From JBFKAV01 sp041621405 (GTDB lineage Bacteria; Pseudomonadota; Alphaproteobacteria; Rhodobacterales; Rhodobacteraceae): 19,065 nucleotides of DNA. The DNA lies in contig JBFKAV010000060.1 of assembly GCA_041621405.1 (NCBI GenBank), forward strand, positions 1-19,065. The letters are read 5' to 3'. Of this stretch, positions 1 to 6,048 are shown piece by piece (position 1 is the first letter of the stretch; every line of letters begins with the position of its first letter). Made by a program: the position numbers and the translations under genes. The notes under the pieces were generated by a model. That model made no database searches and had not been told where the DNA came from. It saw only the letters and a list, made by a program, of their open reading frames with translations.

Positions 1-420
1 CCGGTCGCAGCCGGCGAAGACCGAGATGTTGCCGGTGGCCGCCCGGTGCACGCCGCCCGAGACCGGCACGTCGGCGACGCCGCCGCCCTTCGCCAGCACC
101 TTGGCGCCGAGCCGCCTGATCTCGCTTGCGTCGGTGGTCGACATCTCGGCCCAGATCTTGCCGGGGCCGATCGCCTTGATGACGCCCGCCGGCCCCTCGA
201 CCACGGCGGCCGAGGCCGCGGGCGACGGCAGGCAGGTGATCAGGATATCGGCCGCGTCCATCATCTCGGCCGGGGTGCCGCCCGGCGTCGCGCCGCGAGC
301 GACGAAGGCCTTGACCAGCGCGGGGTCGAGATCGCGCACGGCGAGATCGACGCCGTTCCTGACCAGCGTTCCCGCAAGATTTCCGCCTGCCGACCCGAGC
401 CCGATGAAGCCGACCTTCAT
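1..420 (-). CDS. 3-hydroxyisobutyrate dehydrogenase-family NAD(P)-dependent oxidoreductase (partial, C-terminal part off the window)
   Basis: The first 140 codons are visible and the gene runs off the left edge. The N-terminus reads MKVGFIGLGSAGGNLAGTLV, a Rossmann nucleotide-binding loop (GxGxxG-type) at residues 7-13. Near residues 118-131 the protein has DVPVSGGVHRAATG, matching the substrate-binding signature of the beta-hydroxyacid dehydrogenase family (3-hydroxyisobutyrate, tartronate semialdehyde and related 3-hydroxyacid dehydrogenases). These enzymes oxidise a beta-hydroxyacid with NAD(P)+ in the cytoplasm. The catalytic lysine would lie in the missing part, so the substrate cannot be assigned. 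The ATG at 420 is preceded by AGGAGGG at a good distance, which supports this start. The gene is divergent from the pirin gene with a 166 bp shared upstream region. Confidence 0.9.
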   Translation of the reverse strand, partial: MKVGFIGLGSAGGNLAGTLVRNGVDLAVRDLDPALVKAFVARGATPGGTPAEMMDAADILITCLPSPAASAAVVEGPAGVIKAIGPGKIWAEMSTTDASEIRRLGAKVLAKGGGVADVPVSGGVHRAATGNISVFAGCDR

Positions 421-486
421 GCCATACCCTCCTGCCCTGACGCCCGGGCGAGCCTCGGCCCGGCGCGGGCACCCGTCGCTTCCGTT

Positions 487-507
487 TGCGACCTGTGCGC
501 GGTCGCA
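487..507. promoter_or_regulatory. Inverted repeat in the divergent dehydrogenase/pirin intergenic region
   Basis: TGCGACC and GGTCGCA form perfect 7-base arms around a 7-base spacer. The repeat lies about 67 bp upstream of the dehydrogenase start and 80 bp upstream of the pirin start. It could be a dimeric regulator site or a leader hairpin; the sequence does not decide. No clear -35/-10 pair was found nearby on either strand. Confidence 0.4.
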
Positions 508-586
508 GGCGCCGCCTGCGCGGGCGTGCATTGCCCACCCGCGCGGCGCGGCCTATCTCTGTGTCGTCGGTCGAAGGAGGGAGAAC

Positions 587-1498
587 ATGTCGATCCGCCC
601 GGTCCTGTCGCAGTCGAAAGCCGTGCCCACGATGGAGGGCGCGGGCGTCAGGCTGCACCGCGCCTTTGGGTTCCGCGACCCCGAGGCGCTCGACCCGTTC
701 CTCCTCTTCGACGATTTCCGGAACGACCGCCCCGAAGACTACCTCCGCGGCTTCCCCTGGCACCCGCACCGCGGCATCGAGACCATCACCTACGTGCTCG
801 CGGGCTCGGTCGAGCACGGCGATTCGCTCGGCAACAGCGGCACGCTCGGCGCCGGCGACGTGCAGTGGATGACGGCGGGCTCGGGAATCCTGCACCAGGA
901 GATGCCGCAGGGCAACGTCGCCGGGCAGATGCACGGCTTCCAGCTCTGGGCCAACCTGCCCGGGCATCTCAAGATGAGCGCGCCGCGCTACCAGGACGTG
1001 AAGGCCACCGACATCCCCGAGATCGTGGACGACGACGGCACCAGCGTGAAGGTGATCGTCGGCAGCTTCTGGGGCAGGACCGGACCGGTCGACGGCATCG
1101 CCGCCGATCCGCTCTACCTCGACGTGACCGTGCCGGCCGGGCGGACCAAGCGGCTCAAGGTCGACACCTACCGCCGCAGCTTCGCCTACGTCTTCATGGG
1201 GGCGGCGCGCTTCGCCGACGCCTCGGCGCCCGAGGGCGTGCTGCTCGAGAAGGAGGCGATGGGCGAGGAGGTGGCGATCCGCGACCTCTCGGGCAACCGC
1301 ACGCTGATCCGCTTCGGCACCGGCGAGGAGATCAGCGTGACCGCCGGGCCCGAGGGGGTGCGGTTCCTGCTGATCGCCGGGGCGCCGATCGAGGAGCCGA
1401 TCGCATGGCACGGGCCGATCGTGATGAACACGGCTGAGGAGATCCGCCAGGCCATGGCCGACCTGAGGAACGGCACCTTCATCCGCCCGCCACATTGA
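587..1498 (+). CDS. Pirin family protein (bicupin, metal-dependent)
   Basis: This 303-residue protein has the length and layout of bacterial pirins, two tandem cupin domains. The N-terminal cupin carries WHPHRG at residues 58-63 and GILHQE at 100-105. His59, His61, His103 and Glu105 match the four metal ligands known from human pirin. Some bacterial pirins have quercetin 2,3-dioxygenase activity and others act as redox sensors or regulators, so the role here is open. The ATG at 587 was chosen over earlier in-frame starts because AAGGAGGG ends 5 bases before it and the conserved family N-terminus begins here. It is divergent from the dehydrogenase gene and convergent with the TetR gene. It has no signal peptide, so it should be cytoplasmic. 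Confidence 0.95.
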   Translation: MSIRPVLSQSKAVPTMEGAGVRLHRAFGFRDPEALDPFLLFDDFRNDRPEDYLRGFPWHPHRGIETITYVLAGSVEHGDSLGNSGTLGAGDVQWMTAGSGILHQEMPQGNVAGQMHGFQLWANLPGHLKMSAPRYQDVKATDIPEIVDDDGTSVKVIVGSFWGRTGPVDGIAADPLYLDVTVPAGRTKRLKVDTYRRSFAYVFMGAARFADASAPEGVLLEKEAMGEEVAIRDLSGNRTLIRFGTGEEISVTAGPEGVRFLLIAGAPIEEPIAWHGPIVMNTAEEIRQAMADLRNGTFIRPPH

Positions 1499-1513
1499 GC
1501 CCCGGGCGGCGGA

Positions 1514-1546
1514 GGGGGCTGTCTGCCCCCGTCGCCTGACGGCGAT
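1514..1546. terminator. Tandem hairpins between convergent pirin and TetR genes
   Basis: GGGGGC (1514-1519), loop TGTCT, GCCCCC (1525-1530) form a perfect 6 bp stem. A second stem follows, TCGCC/GGCGA (1532-1536 with 1541-1545), with loop TGAC. The pair starts 16 bp after the pirin stop. There is no clean U-tract. The position between two convergent stop codons suggests a bidirectional terminator or mRNA 3'-end stabiliser. Confidence 0.55.
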
Positions 1547-1555
1547 CCCCCCGAA

Positions 1556-1573
1556 GGTATTTGGAACAAGAGG
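1556..1573 (+). repeat. Rhodobacterales-type 3' intergenic motif, copy 1
   Basis: GGTATTTGGAACAAGAGG follows the GGGGGC hairpin and a C-rich run. From memory, motifs of the form G(G/A)TATTTGnnAA..GA.GAAG behind G/C-rich palindromes are frequent at gene ends in Rhodobacterales genomes. A second copy, matching at 14 of 18 bases, lies at 10760-10777 on the minus strand. Confidence 0.45.
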
Positions 1574-1608
1574 AAGGTGGGGGGTCGGGGCCCGGCGTCG
1601 GCTCGGCT

Positions 1609-2196
1609 TCAGGCGCCGACGGCGCGGCGGGTCATGTCCCAGTAGATGCTCTCGACCCTTTCGCGCGAGAGCCGGCCGCCCTCGCGGAACCAGGTGTTGA
1701 CCCCGGTCAGCATGGCGATCAGCGCCATGGTGGCGAGCTTGGTGTCGGGCAGATCGAAGTCGCCCGCGGCGACGCCGGCCTTCAGGATCGCCTCGAGCGC
1801 GTCCTCGTAGGCCCTCCTCAGCGCCTCGATCGCGGCGAAGTTGCCGGGCTCGAGGTTCCGCAGCTCCATGTAGGAGAGGAAGACCGCGTCGGGGCGCGCC
1901 AGGTGGAAGCGGATGTGGAACCGGGCGAAGGCCTCGAGCCGCTCGGCCGGGCCTTCGCCCCTCGGTTCGGCGGCCCAGGCGGCGAGGAGCTCGTCCATGT
2001 GGCCCTGCATCAGCTCGAAGAGCAGCGACTGCTTGTCGGGCGTGTAGAGGTAGAGCGCGCCGGCCTGGACCCCGACCTCGGCCGCGATCTGCCGCATCGT
2101 GACCGCGGCGTAGCCATGGCGCGCGAAAAGCCGCAGCGCCGCCTCCCGCACCCGGGGGCCGGTGATCTCGGAACGGGAGCCCTGCTTGCGCGCCAT
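1609..2196 (-). CDS. TetR/AcrR family transcriptional regulator
   Basis: This 195-residue protein is typical in size for TetR repressors. Residues 14-60 form the DNA-binding helix-turn-helix: VREAALRLFARHGYAAVTM, then RQIAAEVGVQAGALYLYTPDKQSLL. The C-terminal half is helical, as expected for a dimerisation and ligand-binding domain, and resembles regulators of acyl-CoA or fatty-acid-type metabolism. That resemblance is weak and no ligand can be named. The ATG at 2196 has no Shine-Dalgarno sequence in front of it, and a predicted -10 box lies so close that the transcript may be leaderless. A perfect palindrome 15-28 bp upstream suggests autorepression. It ends convergently with pirin and starts divergently from the small lipoprotein gene. 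Confidence 0.93.
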   Translation of the reverse strand: MARKQGSRSEITGPRVREAALRLFARHGYAAVTMRQIAAEVGVQAGALYLYTPDKQSLLFELMQGHMDELLAAWAAEPRGEGPAERLEAFARFHIRFHLARPDAVFLSYMELRNLEPGNFAAIEALRRAYEDALEAILKAGVAAGDFDLPDTKLATMALIAMLTGVNTWFREGGRLSRERVESIYWDMTRRAVGA

Positions 2197-2202
2197 GGCT
2201 AA

Positions 2203-2230
2203 AGAGTAACTGAACGGCCGTTCAATTCAA
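2203..2230 (-). promoter_or_regulatory. Predicted sigma-70-like promoter of the TetR gene
   Basis: On the minus strand, TTGAAT (2230-2225) and TACTCT (2208-2203) are separated by 16 bp. Transcription would begin near 2196, almost at the A of the ATG, which would give a leaderless or nearly leaderless mRNA. This agrees with the absence of a Shine-Dalgarno sequence. Confidence 0.45.
2211..2224. promoter_or_regulatory. Candidate TetR operator (14 bp perfect palindrome)
   Basis: TGAACGGCCGTTCA is a perfect palindrome. It fills most of the spacer between the predicted -35 and -10 boxes of the TetR gene, where a bound dimer would block RNA polymerase. Sites of this shape are usual for TetR autoregulation. 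It is also 84 bp upstream of the divergent lipoprotein start, so that gene could be controlled too. Confidence 0.7.
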
Positions 2231-2307
2231 GCGCGGTCTGGTCAGGCGCGGCTTGTCGCGCCGGTGCCGGGCGCGTAAGCAGGAGCCAAGCCGAGGGAGC
2301 CCGACCG

Positions 2308-2607
2308 ATGCGCCCTGCCCTGCCCTGCCTTCTCGCCCTGGCCCTGCTGGCCACCTGCGCGCGGTTTCCCGACCTCGAGGGCGCGGCGATGCGGGATACC
2401 TCGGACGCGCCCTACCCCGCGCTGGTGCCGCTCGACGCGCTCCTGGCCGAAGCGGCGGGGCCGGCGCTTGGCGAGCGGGCCCGCCGCGGCCTCGAGGCGC
2501 GGGCGGCGGCGTTGCGGTCCCGGGCGGCGGCGCTGAGGGCGCGGCCGGTGATCGACCGCGCCACGCGGGCGCGGCTCCTGGCGGCCATGGCGCGGCATTC
2601 CCGCTAG
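2308..2607 (+). CDS. Small putative lipoprotein/exported protein, function unknown
   Basis: This 99-residue protein starts with a short hydrophobic segment (residues 3-15, RPALPCLLALALLATC). Cys17 could be a lipidated cysteine, but the residue before it is Thr rather than Gly, Ala or Ser, so the lipobox is imperfect. The mature part has a PYPALVPLDALLAE segment and then an Ala/Arg-rich helix likely to form a coiled coil (about residues 50-90). Small proteins of this type lie upstream of homoserine dehydrogenase in other Rhodobacterales, as far as I recall; no function is known to me. GAGGGAG at 2293-2299 precedes the ATG at a normal distance. The stop codon lies in the loop of a hairpin before hom. 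Confidence 0.75.
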   Translation: MRPALPCLLALALLATCARFPDLEGAAMRDTSDAPYPALVPLDALLAEAAGPALGERARRGLEARAAALRSRAAALRARPVIDRATRARLLAAMARHSR

Positions 2608-2634
2608 CAGGCTGCGTTGCAGGCGCCGCGGGAA
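2598..2634 (+). terminator. Hairpin spanning the end of the lipoprotein gene, upstream of hom
   Basis: TTCCCGC (2598-2604) pairs perfectly with GCGGGAA (2628-2634). Inside the 23-base loop, CTGC (2612-2615) pairs with GCAG (2619-2622). The left arm is the last coding sequence of the small gene and its TAG is in the loop. No U-tract follows, so this may be a structured intercistronic or attenuator element rather than a strong intrinsic terminator. Confidence 0.35.
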
Positions 2635-2676
2635 GCGGGTAACAGGACGGCCGACCCGTTCCCGGAGGCACGCCCC

Positions 2677-3966
2677 ATGCCCGACCCACTCCGCCTCGGC
2701 ATCGCCGGCCTCGGGACCGTGGGCGTGGGCGTCCTGGAGATCGCGACGCGGCACCACAACCTCATCGCCCACCGGGCAGGGCGGCCGATCACGGTCAGCG
2801 CGGTCTCGGCCCGCAGCAAGGGCAAGGACCGGGGCATCGACCTTTCCGGCTATGCCTGGGAGGACGACCCGGTCGCGCTCGCCCGGCGCGAGGACGTCGA
2901 CGTCTTCGTCGAGCTGATCGGCGGCGAGAATGGCGCCGCGCTCGCCGCGACCGAGGCCGCGCTTCAGGCCGGCAAGGACGTGGTGACGGCGAACAAGGCG
3001 ATGCTCGCCCGCCACGGCCAGCGCCTGGCCGAGGCGGCCGAGGCCAAGGGCGCGGCGATCCGCTTCGAGGCGGCCGTCGCGGGCGGCATCCCGGTGGTGA
3101 AGGCGCTGACCGAGGGGCTGGCGGCAAACGAGGTCACCCGGGTCATGGGGGTGATGAACGGCACCTGCAACTACATCCTGACCCGGATGGAGGAGGCGGG
3201 GCTGCCCTACGAGGAGGTCTTCGCCGAGGCCGACGCGCTCGGCTACCTCGAGGCCGACCCGAACCTCGACGTCGGCGGCATCGACGCCGGCCACAAGCTC
3301 TCGCTCCTGGCCGCGATCGCCTTCGGCACCAGGGTGAGCTTCGAGGCCGTCGAGCTCGAGGGCATCGGCCGGATCGAGATCGAGGACATCCGCCAGGCCG
3401 CCGACATGGGCTACCGGATCAAGCTTTTGGGCGTGGCGCGGATGACCGGCCGCGGGCTCGAGCAGCGGATGAGCCCCTGCCTGGTGCCGGCCGAGAGCCC
3501 GCTCGGCCAGCTCCAGGGCGGCACCAACATGGTGGTGATCGAGGGCGACAGCGTCGGTCAGATCGTGCTGCGCGGCCCCGGCGCGGGCCGCGGGCCTACG
3601 GCAAGCGCCGTGATGGCCGACGTGATCGACCTGGCCCGCGGCTTCCGCGTCTCCACCTTCGGTCGGCCGGCGGCCTCGCTGTCGGACCCGGTCTCCGCCA
3701 GGGCGGCGGCGCCGGCGCCCTACTACCTCCGGATGCTGCTTCAGGACAAACCGGGCGCGCTCGCCAAGGTGGCGGCAGTGCTGGGTGAGGCGGGGGTGTC
3801 GATCGACCGGATGCGGCAATACGGCCATTCCGACGCCAGCGCCGCGCCGGTCCTGATCGTGACCCACAAGTCCACACGCGACGCGCTCGACCACGCGCTC
3901 CGCGGCTTCGCGGCGACCGGGGTCGTGGTGGGCCAGCCGGTGGCGATCCGGATCGAGGCGGTCTGA
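2677..3966 (+). CDS. hom: Homoserine dehydrogenase
   Basis: This 429-residue cytoplasmic enzyme reduces L-aspartate semialdehyde to L-homoserine with NAD(P)H, the branch point to threonine, methionine and isoleucine. The N-terminus has a nucleotide-binding loop GLGTVG at residues 11-16. The central catalytic domain has GVMNGTCNYILT and EADPNLDVGGIDAGHKL, the latter holding the conserved Asp and Lys region of the family. The C-terminal 80 or so residues form an ACT domain (starting PYYLRMLLQDKPGALAKVA), the usual site of feedback control by threonine. The ATG at 2677 is preferred over the in-frame ATG at 2617 because GGAGG (2664-2668) sits 8 bases before it and the protein then begins just before the Rossmann strand. 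Length fits monofunctional bacterial Hom; it is not fused to aspartokinase. Confidence 0.97.
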   Translation: MPDPLRLGIAGLGTVGVGVLEIATRHHNLIAHRAGRPITVSAVSARSKGKDRGIDLSGYAWEDDPVALARREDVDVFVELIGGENGAALAATEAALQAGKDVVTANKAMLARHGQRLAEAAEAKGAAIRFEAAVAGGIPVVKALTEGLAANEVTRVMGVMNGTCNYILTRMEEAGLPYEEVFAEADALGYLEADPNLDVGGIDAGHKLSLLAAIAFGTRVSFEAVELEGIGRIEIEDIRQAADMGYRIKLLGVARMTGRGLEQRMSPCLVPAESPLGQLQGGTNMVVIEGDSVGQIVLRGPGAGRGPTASAVMADVIDLARGFRVSTFGRPAASLSDPVSARAAAPAPYYLRMLLQDKPGALAKVAAVLGEAGVSIDRMRQYGHSDASAAPVLIVTHKSTRDALDHALRGFAATGVVVGQPVAIRIEAV

Positions 3967-3982
3967 CGGCCGCCCCAAGAGG

Positions 3983-4005
3983 CCGGACCTGAGCGGCCGG
4001 TCCGG
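3983..4005 (+). terminator. Hairpin after hom
   Basis: CCGGACC (3983-3989) and GGTCCGG (3999-4005) form a perfect 7 bp stem with a 9-base loop, 16 bp after the hom stop. Only TT follows, so it is a weak intrinsic terminator candidate. Confidence 0.4.
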
Positions 4006-4086
4006 TTCCGGAGGTCGGCCCGTCGATTTCAGCGAAGTTTCACCGCGCTTTCGGGACCTTCGGCCAAGCCGCGGCGCATCCTCTGT

Positions 4087-4110
4087 GCATCGCAAGCCGC
4101 GATGCGGAGG
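4087..4110 (+). promoter_or_regulatory. Leader hairpin abutting the ribosome binding site of the 95-residue protein gene
   Basis: GCATCGC (4087-4093), loop AAGCC, GCGATGC (4099-4105) form a perfect 7 bp stem. GGAGG (4106-4110) begins at the very next base and the ATG is 8 bases further. An alternative pairing, CGCATC (4075-4080) with GATGCG (4101-4106), excludes the first. The layout suggests control of ribosome access, but conservation is untested. Confidence 0.4.
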
Positions 4111-4118
4111 ACCTTTCG

Positions 4119-4406
4119 ATGATGATGATGGGCTATACCGGGTTTCCGGGTCGCTATGTCGACGTCCTGATCCAGACCGAGATCGAGAACGCATTGCGTG
4201 AGGCCGGCGTCGCGCCCGGGCCGGAGATCGACGCGGCACGGGAACAGGACCGCCGGGCGGATCTCAACGACGAGATGGCCCGCGCCGCGCTCGGGGGAGG
4301 GACCTGGGATTTCGTGACCCTTCTCGCGCCGGAGGCGGCCGTCGCCGGTCCGTCCGGGGGCGTGCTGACCCGGCTCGCGCGGCGGCTGGGGCTTCTCAGC
4401 GGTTGA
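4119..4406 (+). CDS. Hypothetical 95-residue protein with four consecutive start-type Met codons
   Basis: I do not recognise this protein. It begins MMMMGYTGFPGRYVDVLIQT, has a charged middle (DAAREQDRRADLNDEMARAAL) that should be helical, a WDF motif near residue 63 and a basic C-terminus (LTRLARRLGLLSG). No signal peptide or membrane segment is evident. GGAGG at 4106-4110 is 8 bases before the first ATG, which favours 4119, but any of the four ATGs could be used. It lies 54 bp before a winged-helix/TPR regulator in the same reading frame, so the two probably share a transcript. It belongs to a block that separates hom from glpX. Its codons are slightly less GC-biased than those of hom. Confidence 0.65.
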   Translation: MMMMGYTGFPGRYVDVLIQTEIENALREAGVAPGPEIDAAREQDRRADLNDEMARAALGGGTWDFVTLLAPEAAVAGPSGGVLTRLARRLGLLSG

Positions 4407-4416
4407 CAGGCAGGCC

Positions 4417-4458
4417 GGCTGGCCCGTTCATCTGGGGCATCTTCCCCTGGGGCCAGCC
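4417..4458 (+). promoter_or_regulatory. Hairpin covering the translation start region of the TPR regulator
   Basis: GGCTGGCCC (4417-4425) pairs perfectly with GGGCCAGCC (4450-4458). Inside, GGGG (4434-4437) can pair with CCCC (4444-4447). The right arm ends two bases before the GTG start at 4461 and includes the only Shine-Dalgarno-like stretch (TGGGG, 4448-4452). It could be a translation-repressing structure or an intercistronic terminator lacking a U-tract. Confidence 0.45.
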
Positions 4459-4460
4459 CG

Positions 4461-5960
4461 GTGTCCGCGATCCGCTTCGGCGATCATCTCCTCGACCTCG
4501 ACCGCGGGCTCCTGCTCTGCGGGGACGCGCCGGTCCACCTGCGCGCCAAGAGCTTCGCGCTGCTCGCCTACATGGCGGCGCGGCCCGGGCGGGTGCTGGA
4601 GAAGGCGGCGCTGCTCGACGCGGTCTGGCCCGAGGTCACGGTCACCGAGGATTCGCTCACCCAGGCGATCCGCGACGTCCGCAAGGTCCTGGGCGAAGGG
4701 GCGATCCGCACCGTGCCGCGGCGCGGCTACGTCTTCGAGCCTACGGCCAAGGCCGAGGCGGCGGCACCGCCGCGGATCGCCGTCCTGCCGCTTGCCACGC
4801 TCTCGCCCAATCCCGACGACCGGCTCATCGCCGACGGCCTGATCGAGGAGCTGACCCGCGGCCTCGGCCGCTTCGGCCAGCTTTCGGTCGTGGCCCGCCA
4901 TTCGGCGTTCCAGCTTCGCCCCGAGAGCGTGCCGCCGGAAGCGGCGGCGCGGCGGCTCGGAGTGCGCTATTTCGTGGCCGGCACCGCCCGGAGGCTCGGC
5001 AACCGGCTGACGCTCGGGATCGCGCTCGCGGCGACGGATGACGGCCGCGAGCTCTGGTCCGAGACGCTCGAGCTTTCGTCCGAGACGCTCTCGCAGATCG
5101 CGGTCGGCCTGCCGAACCGGATCGCCGCGCGGCTCGACATCGACGTGCGCCGGCGGATCGAGGCCTCGGGCGCGATGACCGGCAGCCCCGATGCCTACGC
5201 GCTCTTCGCCGCCGGTGTCGGGCTCCTGCGCGCCTACGGGCCCGACGTGAACACGCGGGGCAAGGCGCTTCTCGAGCGGGCGATCGCACGCGACCCGGGC
5301 TTCGCGCTCGCGCATGCCTATCTCGGCCTCGCGGAGCTGATGATCGCGGGCTACGACCTGGCACCGCCCGAGGTCATCGCCACGGGTCTCGCCCATGTCC
5401 GCCGCGCGATCGAGATCGCGCCCGAGGAAGCGCGGTGTCACTGGGTCGCCGCGCTGATCCGGCACTTCGCGAAGGACCATGCGGCGGCCGAGCTCCACAG
5501 CGCGCAGGCCATGACGCTGAACCCGTCCGACGCCGATATCCTGATGATCCACGGCTATATCCTCGCGCTCCGCGGACGCGGCGAGGAGGGGCTGGCCCTG
5601 ATGCGCCGGGCCGAGGCGCTGAACCCGCTGCACCCGCCCTGGTACCATACCGACTTCGCCCATGTCTGCCAGCTCATGGGCCGCCACGAGGACGTCGTCG
5701 CGCGCCTCGGCTGCCTGCCTGTGCTCTCCGCCTTCGGGGAAATGCAGATGGCTGCCAGCCTCGCGGCGCTTGGCGATACGGCGGGCGCACGGACACACCT
5801 CGACCGGGCGGCGGAGCTGGAGCCGGGCTGGGATCCGGTGCGCGAGGCGGAGTCCTGGCGCGAGCCCGAACGGGCCGAGGACCGCGCGGCCTTCGTCGAA
5901 CGCGTGCGCCGGGCGGTCGAGCTGAGCGGGTGGCGGCCGCCCGCGACCGCGAACCGATAG
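4461..5960 (+). CDS. Winged-helix DNA-binding protein with TolB-like and TPR domains
   Basis: This 499-residue protein has an OmpR/CadC-type winged helix at about residues 1-95, ending in the typical wing sequence IRTVPRRGYVFEP. Residues 103-215 resemble the TolB N-terminal/FlgO-like domain found in such regulators (PRIAVLPLATLSPNPDDRLI). Residues 230-480 are tetratricopeptide-like helical repeats (for example DPGFALAHAYLGLAEL and NPSDADILMIHGYILALRG). No membrane segment is seen, unlike CadC, so it should be cytoplasmic and probably senses a protein or ligand through the TPRs. Such proteins are often mislabelled adenylate cyclases; no cyclase domain is present. The GTG start is chosen because an in-frame TGA lies only 54 bp upstream and the winged helix starts directly after it. 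The initiation region is held in a hairpin. Likely co-transcribed with the upstream 95-residue protein gene. Confidence 0.88.
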   Translation: MSAIRFGDHLLDLDRGLLLCGDAPVHLRAKSFALLAYMAARPGRVLEKAALLDAVWPEVTVTEDSLTQAIRDVRKVLGEGAIRTVPRRGYVFEPTAKAEAAAPPRIAVLPLATLSPNPDDRLIADGLIEELTRGLGRFGQLSVVARHSAFQLRPESVPPEAAARRLGVRYFVAGTARRLGNRLTLGIALAATDDGRELWSETLELSSETLSQIAVGLPNRIAARLDIDVRRRIEASGAMTGSPDAYALFAAGVGLLRAYGPDVNTRGKALLERAIARDPGFALAHAYLGLAELMIAGYDLAPPEVIATGLAHVRRAIEIAPEEARCHWVAALIRHFAKDHAAAELHSAQAMTLNPSDADILMIHGYILALRGRGEEGLALMRRAEALNPLHPPWYHTDFAHVCQLMGRHEDVVARLGCLPVLSAFGEMQMAASLAALGDTAGARTHLDRAAELEPGWDPVREAESWREPERAEDRAAFVERVRRAVELSGWRPPATANR

Positions 5961-6048
5961 CACCCCCGGTTAGCACCGTCGCCCTTGCCCGCCGCCCGGT
6001 GACGGGGCTAGATGCATGGCGAACCGTCGCTCAGCCAGGGATCTGCCC

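Noticed and set aside
26..586. N-terminal extension of the pirin frame back to position 26
   Set aside because: It overlaps the dehydrogenase gene on the other strand, lacks pirin similarity, and a strong ribosome site marks the ATG at 587.
2608..2676. Possible riboswitch upstream of hom
   Set aside because: The region is only 69 bp and shows none of the core patterns I know for SAM or cobalamin riboswitches; only a simple hairpin is supported.
2242..4239. Long minus-strand open frame across hom
   Set aside because: It is an antisense shadow: Arg/His/Asp-rich sequence without domains, opposite a clear hom gene. The same holds for the long frames opposite the regulator, glpX, recJ, the methyltransferase and the PleD-like gene.
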